A stretch of DNA of 64,000 nt, from contig CAVXXW010000018.1 of assembly GCA_963765785.1 (NCBI GenBank), forward strand, positions 124,001 through 188,000, given 5' to 3'. How positions within the stretch are numbered: position 1 is the first letter of the stretch; every line of letters begins with the position of its first letter. A program made the position numbers and the translations under genes. A model generated the notes under the pieces. The model did not search any database. It worked only from the letters and a program-made list of their open reading frames with translations, and was not told where the DNA came from. Positions 34,319 through 41,849 of this stretch are shown here, piece after piece. The DNA comes from AC-32 sp963765785 (GTDB lineage Bacteria; Actinomycetota; Thermoleophilia; Gaiellales; Gaiellaceae).

Positions 34319-35618
34319 TCACGAGGCGCTCGACCGCCCGGGCGGTTTCGAGCGGGCGCGCCTGCTGGCGCCGCTCCGCCACCGCGACTTCCGCGTGCTC
34401 TGGAGCGGGATGGCGGTCTCGCTCGTCGGCGACGGCATCTTCCTGATCGCGATCGCCTGGGAGGCCTACGTCCTCTGGAACACGCCGGCCGCGCTCTCGA
34501 TCGTCGGCATCGGGATGACGGTCCCGACCGTGGCGTTCCTGCTGCTCGGCGGCGTGCTCAGCGACAGGCACGACCGGCGGCTGCTGATGTTGTGGGCCGA
34601 CGTGGTGCGCGCCGCGGCCGTCACCTGTCTGGCGGTACTCGTCTTCACGCACGCGCTGGAGCTGTGGCAACTCGTCGCGCTCGTCGCGCTCTACGGCTGC
34701 GGCACGGCCTTCTTCACGCCGGCCTTCGAGGCGATCGTGCCCGAGCTGCTGCCGCCCGACGACCTGGCCGCGGCGAACTCGCTCGACCAGTTCGTGCGGC
34801 CGATCGCGCTGCGACTCGTCGGCCCGCTGCTCGGCGGCTGGCTCGTAGCCGCGGGCGCAGGCCTTGCGTTCGCGGTTGACGCGGCGTCGTTCGCGGCCTC
34901 GGCGCTCGCGGTGCTCGCGGTGCGCTCGCGGCCGATCGTCCACGCGGCGTACGGCTCGCACGGCGCGGCACTCCGCGAGGGGTTCGCCTTCATCCGCCGC
35001 CGGGTCTGGCTCTGGGGGACGCTCGTCGCGGCGGCCGCCGCCTACCTCGTCTTCCTCGGCCCCAGCGAGGTGCTGCTCCCGTACATGGTCAAGAACGAGC
35101 TGCACGCCTCCGCGCGTGACCTCGGCCTCGTTTTCGCGGCCGGCGGAGTCGGCGCGATCGGGGCGGCGGTGTTGATGGGCCAGCGCGGCCACCCGCGCCG
35201 CGACGTCAGCCTGATGTACGCGGCGTGGACGCTCGCGACGCTCGCTGTGGCCGGGTACGGCCTTGCGACTGCCGCCTGGCAGCTGATGGTCGCGTGCCTG
35301 GTCTTCAACGCGCTCGAGACCGCGGGGACGATCGTCTGGGCGACGATCAAGCAGCGCCACGTGCCGAGCTCGATGCTCGGCCGCGTCTCGAGCTTGGACT
35401 GGCTGATCTCGATCGGACTCCTGCCGATCTCGTTCGCGCTGACCGCGCCGGTCGCGGCGGCGCTCGGTGTGCGCGCGACACTGGTCGGCGCTGGCCTCGT
35501 CGGCGCGGCGATCACGCTGGCGGCGCTGTTCCTGCCCGGGATGACGGCAATCGAAGATCGGGCCGGCCGCGAGGGCCCGCCGCTCGGACCGAAGCGCGTC
35601 GTCCCTACGGCGAACTAG
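34308..35618 (+). CDS. MFS transporter (EntS-like efflux family)
   Basis: 436 residues. About 12 hydrophobic helices; HRDFRVLWSGMAVSLVGDGIFLIAIAW is the usual start of MFS_3 efflux proteins, and the loop after helix 2 reads GGVLSDRHDRRLLM. Most relatives export small molecules such as siderophores or drugs. It starts 11 bp inside the end of the GGDEF-EAL gene, so it belongs to the AONS-like/c-di-GMP operon and may export the enzyme's product. Confidence 0.9.
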   Translation: MQHSHEALDRPGGFERARLLAPLRHRDFRVLWSGMAVSLVGDGIFLIAIAWEAYVLWNTPAALSIVGIGMTVPTVAFLLLGGVLSDRHDRRLLMLWADVVRAAAVTCLAVLVFTHALELWQLVALVALYGCGTAFFTPAFEAIVPELLPPDDLAAANSLDQFVRPIALRLVGPLLGGWLVAAGAGLAFAVDAASFAASALAVLAVRSRPIVHAAYGSHGAALREGFAFIRRRVWLWGTLVAAAAAYLVFLGPSEVLLPYMVKNELHASARDLGLVFAAGGVGAIGAAVLMGQRGHPRRDVSLMYAAWTLATLAVAGYGLATAAWQLMVACLVFNALETAGTIVWATIKQRHVPSSMLGRVSSLDWLISIGLLPISFALTAPVAAALGVRATLVGAGLVGAAITLAALFLPGMTAIEDRAGREGPPLGPKRVVPTAN

Positions 35619-35691
35619 ACGCGCGGACTTGGGCGAATCCGAGGCGGCCGCGCGGGGCCGGCGTTCGGCGCCGCTAGGTCGGCTAAAGCAT

Positions 35692-35731
35692 CGCGACGCG
35701 GATGCCGATTGTCGGCTCGTACCGCGTCGCG
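35692..35731. ncRNA. Nested-stem structured intergenic element
   Basis: A perfect 10-bp outer stem (35692-35701 with 35722-35731) encloses a 5-bp hairpin (gccga/tcggc, 35704-35716) with a 3-nt loop. It lies in the 262-bp gap between the MFS gene and an exported protein, 150 bp before the latter's start. It does not match a riboswitch consensus that I can recall. It could be an mRNA leader structure or a terminator of the operon before it. Confidence 0.4.
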
Positions 35732-35880
35732 GCGGCGCGACCGGTGCGGTCGACGGAATTTGACCCACTTGGGGGGAGGGATCAGGCGTTGTCAGCCCTG
35801 GAGAAACGGCGTCGAGCGCGATACATTTTGTGGACGGTGCCGCGCTCTTCAAGGGCGGCCCGCGCCCTGAGTACTCCGAG

Positions 35881-36558
35881 ATGAAGCCGCCCTACGCCCA
35901 CGTCTCCCGAACCGCACTCGCCGTCGTCGCGGCGGCCGGGACGGTCTGGCTGTCTGCGTTCTTCCTGCCCGGCGCCGTGGTGGAGCCGATTCCGCTGCTG
36001 CCGGCGATCGGCAGCGCCGCCGGCAAGGTCGTCTCCGTGCCCGGGCTCGCCGCGACGAAGCACGCCGCCGCGCCTCGGAGGGAGACCGCCGGCCCCGTCG
36101 TCGCTCGAGCGCAGCTCGCGACGGCCACCTTCGTGCCGCGAACGGCACAAGCCCGGCCGGAGCCTCGCGCCGTCCGGCGGCCGCAGCACGCGCATTCGCG
36201 GCACCGCGTTACTCGGCCGAAGCATTCCGCGCCGGTTTCGAAGACAGTCCCCGCTTCGACCACGGTTTCGCCTTCCGGCGATCGGGCCTTCGACCGCGCT
36301 GCTCCGTCCGGCCGGGCGGTCGGGTGGCATCGCAAGCATGACCAGGTGACCGCGCCAACAGCCTCTGCGCCTCGACTTGGACACGGGCACGGGCACGCGA
36401 ATCACGAGGCACCCGCCGTTCGACCCGCGCCCGTCCACACCGCCCCCGCCGCGTCGCCGTCCGCGGCCGCCGACCGACACGACAACGGCAAGCACCAGGG
36501 CGACGAGCACGGCAACGGCAACGGCAACCAGGGACACGGCCCCGGAGGCAAGAAATAG
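35881..36558 (+). CDS. Exported His/Ala/Pro-rich low-complexity protein
   Basis: 225 residues from ATG 35881 (GTG 35830 in the same frame is possible). One hydrophobic segment (TALAVVAAAGTVWLSAFFLP) is followed by a disordered tail rich in Ala, Pro, Arg and His, ending in HDNGKHQGDEHGNGNGNQGH. The His/Asn/Gly-rich end could bind divalent metal. No family recognised, and ribosome-site support is weak. It is 32 bp upstream of the histidine kinase and could be a membrane-attached partner. Confidence 0.55.
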   Translation: MKPPYAHVSRTALAVVAAAGTVWLSAFFLPGAVVEPIPLLPAIGSAAGKVVSVPGLAATKHAAAPRRETAGPVVARAQLATATFVPRTAQARPEPRAVRRPQHAHSRHRVTRPKHSAPVSKTVPASTTVSPSGDRAFDRAAPSGRAVGWHRKHDQVTAPTASAPRLGHGHGHANHEAPAVRPAPVHTAPAASPSAAADRHDNGKHQGDEHGNGNGNQGHGPGGKK

Positions 36559-36590
36559 GGCGACTTTCGAACGGACGCCTGCGGCTCGCG

Positions 36591-38348
36591 ATGGGACTGC
36601 TGCTGCTCGCGCTCCCGCTCGCGGTCGCGGTGTGGGCGTTCGGCGCGGTTGCGGGCACACGGGAGCGAAGCAACGCCGACCAGCGGCTGGTGCATGCGAT
36701 CAACGCCGCCGGCAAGCGCTACGTAAAGGCTTCCTATCAGGCGCAGGCGACCGCGGTCCGGATCGCGCATATGCCGCGGGTCCAACACGCCTTCCTGCGC
36801 CATGATCGCCGTGCCCTGCGCCGGCTCCAGCGCACCTACGCCGCCGCCGGCGTGATCCTTCTTCCAGGCGCCACCCGGCCTCCGGCGGCGCTAGGGCAGG
36901 CCGACGTCAAGGTGCGTGGAACGCTGGCCGGGCGTGTGGTGGTCGGGCCCCTCGACCAGGGCCTCGCGCGCCGGCTCGCCGGCGGCGGTCCGCCGGATCG
37001 CGTGGGGTTGCTCGTCGACGACCGCCTCGTCACGGGTGCAGGCACGATCGCCGTCCCTACGCCGTCCGAGCTCGGAAAGCCGTCGGATCTCTCCTCGTAC
37101 CGCGTGGTCGCGGAGCGCGTCCTTGCCTCCGTCCCGAGTGCGGGACTCGTGGCGCTCGAGCCGCGGTCGGAGATCTCGGCGGCCGCAACCCGTGCTCGCT
37201 GGGAGGCGGCGCTGGTCGGGCTCGGCGTGATCGCCGGGCTGCTCCTGATCGTCTACGCCGTCGCCCCCGCGATCGCTCGAAGCCGCCTTTCCAGGCAGCA
37301 GCGGGACCAGGCGGAGCGCGTGCTCGCCCACCTCGGTGACGGCGTGGTCGTCGTCGACCGCGACGGCGTCGTGCGGCTGTGGAACCGCGCCGCGGAAACG
37401 ATCACAGGCCTGCGCGCGTCCGACGTCACCGACCGTCCCGCCAGCGAGGCGATTCCCGGCTGGGCGACGATCGCGTCCTTCGTGCCGGTCGCGAACCGCC
37501 CGGGCGACGGTGACGGGACCACGACCGAAGAGACGGTGCCCGTCGACCTCGACGGCACGGAGCTCTGGCTCTCGATGGTCGCCGTGGCGCTCGACGAGGA
37601 CACGGTCTACGCCTTCCGCGACGCGACGCACGAGCGCCGGCTCGAGAACCTGCGCTCGCAGTTCGTCGCGACGATCTCGCACGAGCTGCGGACGCCGCTC
37701 GCGTCGCTGCACGGCGCCGCCTTGACGCTGCGCGAGCACGACCTGCCGGCCCAGACCCAGGACGACCTGCTCGCGATGATCGCCGAGCAGTCCAACCGGC
37801 TGGCGCGGCTCGTCGAGGAGATCCTCGTCGCCGGGCAGCTGGACAGCGGGTCGCTCAGTGTCGTCGCCGATGCGTTCGACCCGGAGGAGCTCGTGCGCGA
37901 CGTCGTCGCCGCCGCGCGCACGCGGGTGGGGGAGGAGACGACGATCGACGTGTCGCTGCCGGCCGTGCTGCCCAAGGTGCACGGCGACGAGGAGCGCACC
38001 CGGCAGGTACTGCTGAACCTCGTCGACAACGCGATCAAGTACTCGCCCTCCGGCGGCCGCATCGACGTGACCGTCACTGCCGTGGGCGAGTGGCTGCGGT
38101 TCAGCGTCCGCGACGAGGGCCTGGGGATCCCCGTCGGAGAGCAGGAACGGATCTTCGAGAAGTTCTACCGCCTCGATCCCGACCAGCGCCGCGGAATCGG
38201 CGGCACGGGCCTCGGCCTCTACATCTGCCGCGAGCTCGTGCTTTCGATGGGTGGGCGGATCTGGGTCGAGTCCGAGCCTGGTCACGGCACGACGGCCTCG
38301 TTCGAGCTACCGGCCGAGCCGGTCGCCGCCGCCGCTCGGGCTTCGTAG
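36591..38348 (+). CDS. Orphan sensor histidine kinase with PAS domain
   Basis: 585 residues. Helix 1 is about residues 2-22, an extracytoplasmic sensor follows to about 205, helix 2 is about 207-232, and a PAS domain spans about 242-335. The HisKA H-box is ATISHELRTPLASL with phospho-acceptor His364. The HATPase has NLVDNAIKYSPSGG (N-box), DEGLGIP (G1) and GIGGTGLGLYICREL (G2). It phosphorylates a response regulator on extracellular signal. No regulator gene lies adjacent, so the partner is elsewhere. Confidence 0.95.
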   Translation: MGLLLLALPLAVAVWAFGAVAGTRERSNADQRLVHAINAAGKRYVKASYQAQATAVRIAHMPRVQHAFLRHDRRALRRLQRTYAAAGVILLPGATRPPAALGQADVKVRGTLAGRVVVGPLDQGLARRLAGGGPPDRVGLLVDDRLVTGAGTIAVPTPSELGKPSDLSSYRVVAERVLASVPSAGLVALEPRSEISAAATRARWEAALVGLGVIAGLLLIVYAVAPAIARSRLSRQQRDQAERVLAHLGDGVVVVDRDGVVRLWNRAAETITGLRASDVTDRPASEAIPGWATIASFVPVANRPGDGDGTTTEETVPVDLDGTELWLSMVAVALDEDTVYAFRDATHERRLENLRSQFVATISHELRTPLASLHGAALTLREHDLPAQTQDDLLAMIAEQSNRLARLVEEILVAGQLDSGSLSVVADAFDPEELVRDVVAAARTRVGEETTIDVSLPAVLPKVHGDEERTRQVLLNLVDNAIKYSPSGGRIDVTVTAVGEWLRFSVRDEGLGIPVGEQERIFEKFYRLDPDQRRGIGGTGLGLYICRELVLSMGGRIWVESEPGHGTTASFELPAEPVAAAARAS

Positions 38349-38384
38349 AGCGGCGCCTGGCCCGCGGCTACACTGTCCCGGCGC

Positions 38385-38457
38385 GGGGCTATAGCTCAGC
38401 TGGGAGAGCGCCTGGATCGCACCCAGGAGGTCGCCGGTTCGAGTCCGGCTAGCTCCA
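38385..38457 (+). tRNA. tRNA-Ala, anticodon CGC
   Basis: 73 nt. Acceptor ggggcta pairs with tagctcc, including the alanine identity pair G3:U70. The anticodon stem cctgg/ccagg encloses atcgcac, giving CGC; the T-arm is gccgg/ccggc with ttcgagt. No CCA is encoded. Tandem 11-bp repeats follow 21 bp downstream (38479-38499). Confidence 0.96.
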
Positions 38458-38478
38458 TAACCAGTCCGCAACGTTCCT

Positions 38479-38499
38479 CTCAGGAATCTCTCAGGAATC
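38479..38499. repeat. Tandem 11-bp repeat downstream of tRNA-Ala
   Basis: ctcaggaatct occurs at 38479 and again (10 of 11) at 38490. The spacing matches the arm-type repeats beside tRNA-Ser, although the sequence differs. It could be the scar of a lost integrative element. It lies 18 bp before the ABC ATPase start. Confidence 0.4.
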
Positions 38500-38516
38500 G
38501 AGGCTTTGATCCGCGG

Positions 38517-39440
38517 ATGATCGAAGCGCGCGGGCTGACCAAGGACTACGGCGACAAGCGCGCCGTCGACGACCTGTCGTTCACCGTCCGACCGGGCATC
38601 GTCACAGGCTTCCTCGGCCCCAACGGCTCCGGCAAGTCGACGACGATGCGGCTGATCCTCGGCCTCGACGCGCCAAACGCTGGCGACGTCACCGTGAACG
38701 GCAAGCACTACTGCGACCACGCAGCGCCGCTCCACGAGGTCGGAGCGCTGCTCGAGGCACGTTCGCTGCACGGCGGCCGCTCCGCCTACGACCACCTGCT
38801 CGCGCTGGCACAGACGCACGGCATCGGCCGCGGGCGGGTCGACGAGCTGATCGACCTCGTCGGGCTACGCGACGTCGCGAGGAAGCGGGCCGGCAAGTTC
38901 TCGCTCGGCATGGGCCAGCGGCTCGGGATCGCGTCGGCGCTGCTCGGCGACCCGTCGACGGTGATGCTCGACGAGCCGGTGAACGGCCTCGACCCCGAGG
39001 GGATCCACTGGATGCGGAACCTGCTCAAAGGGCTCGCGGCCGAGGGTAGGACCGTGTTCGTCTCCTCGCACCTGATGAGCGAGATGGCGCTGACTGCGGA
39101 TCACCTGATCGTGATCGGGCGCGGCCGCAAGATCGCCGACACGAGCGCGCAGGAGTTCGTCAGCCAGGCGTCCGGCAACGTCGTCCGCGTCCGGACACCG
39201 CAGACGGCCGAGCTGGAGGCGCAGCTCGCCGCGCCGGACGTCACCGTGAAGACGATCGAGCCAGGGCTGCTCGAGGTGCGGGGCCTGACCTCTCGGCAGA
39301 TCGGAGAGGTCGCGGCCGCGAACCGGATCGTGCTCTATGAGCTGACGCCGCAGCAGGCGTCGCTCGAGGAGGCGTTCATGACGCTGACGAAGGACGACGT
39401 CGAGTTCAAGGCGCTCGAGCGCGAGGAGGCCGCGGCGTGA
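38517..39440 (+). CDS. ABC transporter ATP-binding protein
   Basis: 307 residues. Walker A is GPNGSGKST, the Q-loop follows in VGALLEARSLHGG, the signature is FSLGMGQR (a variant of LSGGQ), Walker B is VMLDEPVNGLDPEG and the switch His is in VFVSSHLMSE. The C-terminal about 80 residues resemble the DrrA/BcrA-type domain. It drives export with the permease that follows, joined by a GTGA overlap. Family members export antibiotics or lipids; the substrate here is unknown. Confidence 0.94.
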   Translation: MIEARGLTKDYGDKRAVDDLSFTVRPGIVTGFLGPNGSGKSTTMRLILGLDAPNAGDVTVNGKHYCDHAAPLHEVGALLEARSLHGGRSAYDHLLALAQTHGIGRGRVDELIDLVGLRDVARKRAGKFSLGMGQRLGIASALLGDPSTVMLDEPVNGLDPEGIHWMRNLLKGLAAEGRTVFVSSHLMSEMALTADHLIVIGRGRKIADTSAQEFVSQASGNVVRVRTPQTAELEAQLAAPDVTVKTIEPGLLEVRGLTSRQIGEVAAANRIVLYELTPQQASLEEAFMTLTKDDVEFKALEREEAAA

Positions 39441-40267
39441 GCACGATCGCCGGCATCGGCACGCTCCCCCGGCTCGCACACACGGGTCGCGTCACCCAGG
39501 CGCGCGTCGTCCTCTCCGAATGGACGAAGCTGCGCTCGCTCCGCTCGACGCGCTGGTCGCTGTTCGTCGCGGTCCTGCTCACGATCGGGCTGCCGGCGCT
39601 CTTCGCGGCGGTCACCTCCTCGCACTGGGGCTCGATGAGCCCGGGCGAACGCGCGAACCGGAACCCGCTCGACATCGCGCTTGCCGGTGTCAACGTCTCC
39701 CAGCTCGCGATCGCCGTGCTCGGCGTCCTCGTGATCACAGGCGAGTACTCGACGGGGATGATCCGCGCCAGCTTCAGCGCCGTCCCGAAGCGGCTGCCGG
39801 TGCTCTGGGCGAAGACCGCCGTCTTCGGAGCGGTCACGTTCCTGCTGATGCTCCCGTCCGTGGTGGCGGCCTTCTTCGCGAGCCAGCAGATCCTCTCCAA
39901 GCACGACATCCTGCAGATCTCCTTCTCGGACCCGGGCGTTGCGCGCTCCGTGATCGGAGGCGCGGTCTACCTCGTCCTCGTCGGCGTCTTCGCGCTCGGG
40001 ATCGGCGCGATGGTGCGCAACACCGCAGCCGGGATCGCGACCTTCGCAGGCATCTTCTTCGTCATCCCGCCGCTGATGAACGTGCTGCCGTCGAGCTGGA
40101 ACCAGGCGATCAGCAAGTACCTGCCGAGCGAGGCCGGCCGGCAGATCTTCTCGCTGACGCACGACTCGTCGTCGCTCTCGCCGCTCTGGGGCGGACTCCT
40201 CTTCGCGGGCTACTGCGCCGTTGTGATCGCGCTCGCGGCGGTGCTGCTCGTCCGCCGCGACACGTAG
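39437..40267 (+). CDS. ABC transporter permease (ABC-2 type)
   Basis: 276 residues from GTG 39437 with about six membrane helices. A cytoplasmic N-terminus (ARVVLSEWTKLRSLRSTRWSLF) leads into TM1. The GEYSTGMIRASFSAVPKRLPVLWAKT segment is typical of ABC-2 permeases paired with a BcrA-like ATPase. The GTGA overlap with the ATPase gene fixes the start. A strong hairpin follows the stop. Confidence 0.92.
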   Translation: MSTIAGIGTLPRLAHTGRVTQARVVLSEWTKLRSLRSTRWSLFVAVLLTIGLPALFAAVTSSHWGSMSPGERANRNPLDIALAGVNVSQLAIAVLGVLVITGEYSTGMIRASFSAVPKRLPVLWAKTAVFGAVTFLLMLPSVVAAFFASQQILSKHDILQISFSDPGVARSVIGGAVYLVLVGVFALGIGAMVRNTAAGIATFAGIFFVIPPLMNVLPSSWNQAISKYLPSEAGRQIFSLTHDSSSLSPLWGGLLFAGYCAVVIALAAVLLVRRDT

Positions 40268-40275
40268 CGCGGCGG

Positions 40276-40304
40276 ACGGGGAAGAGCCCTCGCCTCTTCC
40301 CCGT
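40276..40304. terminator. 11-bp bidirectional terminator between convergent genes
   Basis: acggggaagag (40276-40286) pairs with ctcttccccgt (40294-40304) over a 7-nt loop. It lies between the convergent permease and secreted-protein genes and can serve both. Confidence 0.8.
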
Positions 40305-40316
40305 CGCGCTACAGGC

Positions 40317-41525
40317 TCAGCGGATGATCGTGTCGCAGTAAGTGGCGCCGGCGAAGATGCCGAGCTCTGGACAGGTCGGAACCTGCGCGAACTGGTCCGC
40401 CCCGCCGAGGTCGTCGACCGTGTTGGCGGTGTGGACGCCGTAGTTGATGGCGCCGCCGTCCCACGAGAAGTACGGGTAGATGCAGAACGGGCCGCCGTAC
40501 CCCGTGCAGTCGGTAGGTCCGACGAACGAGTTGCCGAGGATCTCGGCCTTGCCGCCGGTGTCGGAGACCGCCGCCCAGTTCTGCTGGTGCGAGCCGTCAC
40601 CGAACGTGGCGTCGAAAATCCGGATCGGCTTGAAGCCGGCCCAGTTGTCGTTGTTGAACGAGCCGCAGAACGTCTGGCCCGGAACGCAGAACTGGAGGGG
40701 ATGGTCGCCGTAGAGATCCGAATGGCCGATCTCCCAGACGAAGGCCATCGGCGTGTCCCAGACGCCGCCCCAGTCGAGGGCGTTGCCGATCACGTTCTGG
40801 TTGAACTCCGGAGTCAGCGGGCCGTCCTTCGGACTGTTGAGCACGAGCACGCTCGACGTCTGTCCGTTGGTCTCGTCCCTCACCTGCTCCTGGTAGGCCG
40901 AGCTCGACCCCGGCGCCCAGATGTGGACGTCGACGATGTCGAGGGCGTGCATGACGAACGGTGCCTTTCCGGTGGCGTCTGTGAGCATGCCGTTGAACGC
41001 CGCCGGCTCGGCGATGTTCTGCCCCTGCTTCGCGATCGTCCAGACCGGCGAGCAGGCCGTGTAGACGTTGGGCGCGTGCACGAGGGAGAAGCCCCCGTTC
41101 GAGAAGCAGTGCTTGGTGAAGGAATCGGGATAGAACTGCAGCTCGAGGAACCCCTCCTGGCCGATCTTGTGCGGGTTCGTGTCCTTGACCGTGCCGCCGA
41201 ACCAGAAGGTCGGTCCGACACTCGATACCGGGACCGTGCCGTCCGCCGGCAATTGGACTCGCCACGTGATGTTCTGCGCGGAGCGCAACGCCGACGAGAC
41301 TGGATCGAGCTCGGGCTCGTCGTGCCCGGTGCACCCCGGTGTGTAGGAGTCGTAGAAGTCCTCGCTCAAGCCGCCCGGGATGTGCGCGAGGCAACCGGCG
41401 GTGGCTGCGCCTGCGATTCCCGAGGTGACATTCGTCGAGCCTGCAGCCCCGGCGGAAGCGGCTGCCCCGAGACCAACGAGCGCGGCGGCCGCGACCGAGG
41501 CTACCAACATCCTCAGGCCGATCAT
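40317..41525 (-). CDS. Secreted protein of unknown function, Gly/Asn-rich
   Basis: 402 residues from ATG 41525, which has a ggaggg ribosome site 6 bp upstream; the longer in-frame start lacks support. Signal peptide MLVASVAAAALVGLGAAASA. The mature protein is rich in Gly, Asn, Trp and Phe, with several Cys (HKIGQEGFLELQFYPDSF, QFCVPGQTFCGSFNNDNW, DCTGYGGPFCIYPYFSWDGG) and reads as a beta-rich extracellular protein. I recognise no family. It is divergent from the beta-propeller gene, with palindromic sites between. Confidence 0.7.
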   Translation of the reverse strand: MIGLRMLVASVAAAALVGLGAAASAGAAGSTNVTSGIAGAATAGCLAHIPGGLSEDFYDSYTPGCTGHDEPELDPVSSALRSAQNITWRVQLPADGTVPVSSVGPTFWFGGTVKDTNPHKIGQEGFLELQFYPDSFTKHCFSNGGFSLVHAPNVYTACSPVWTIAKQGQNIAEPAAFNGMLTDATGKAPFVMHALDIVDVHIWAPGSSSAYQEQVRDETNGQTSSVLVLNSPKDGPLTPEFNQNVIGNALDWGGVWDTPMAFVWEIGHSDLYGDHPLQFCVPGQTFCGSFNNDNWAGFKPIRIFDATFGDGSHQQNWAAVSDTGGKAEILGNSFVGPTDCTGYGGPFCIYPYFSWDGGAINYGVHTANTVDDLGGADQFAQVPTCPELGIFAGATYCDTIIR

Positions 41526-41611
41526 GTGCTCCCTCCCTCCTGCCTGCCGTAGGTAGCGCAAACGCTATCGGGGCCCGTGTCCGCACGCAACGCGCGGCTT
41601 TCGTCGCGTCC

Positions 41612-41623
41612 TGCTGTACAGCA
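41612..41623. promoter_or_regulatory. 12-bp perfect palindrome in the divergent intergenic region
   Basis: tgctgtacagca is fully self-complementary, 87 bp upstream of the 41525 start. Form and position suit a dimeric repressor or activator. The rest of this 324-bp gap holds candidate promoter elements (next entry) and no gene. Confidence 0.5.
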
Positions 41624-41775
41624 CAAGCGCCTCTTCGCTCGTGCTTTCCGCCATTTCTGGGCGCCATGGCTTGACGCACGTCCGCCAGCCGCGTCGGGTT
41701 CGTCGCGATCGTCGTCCTGTGGGCGCTCGCGTGCCAGGCGTTGCCCGTCGTCGCTTTCGGCGCTTGCCGCCGACG

Positions 41776-41807
41776 CTTGACATTCGCGGTCAAGCTTGAG
41801 AGATATA
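41776..41807 (+). promoter_or_regulatory. Candidate promoter with TTGACA and inverted repeat
   Basis: A consensus-like TTGACA (41777-41782) lies inside the inverted repeat cttgac-N7-gtcaag (41776-41794). Possible -10 sequences gagata/gatata begin at 41800-41802, a spacing of 17-19. It is 43 bp upstream of the beta-propeller start. The inverted repeat over the -35 suggests repression. Confidence 0.5.
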
Positions 41808-41849
41808 GCTCTCTCGACAAACCGGGCAACTCGTACAAGGGGGATCCAC

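Noticed and set aside
35692..35731. c-di-GMP riboswitch near the GGDEF-EAL operon
   Set aside because: The stems are real, but the conserved core words of type I or II c-di-GMP riboswitches are absent.
38307..38819. Minus-strand frame covering tRNA-Ala
   Set aside because: It reads through the tRNA and the N-terminal part of the ABC ATPase gene; such frames over tRNA-Ala are a common false call.
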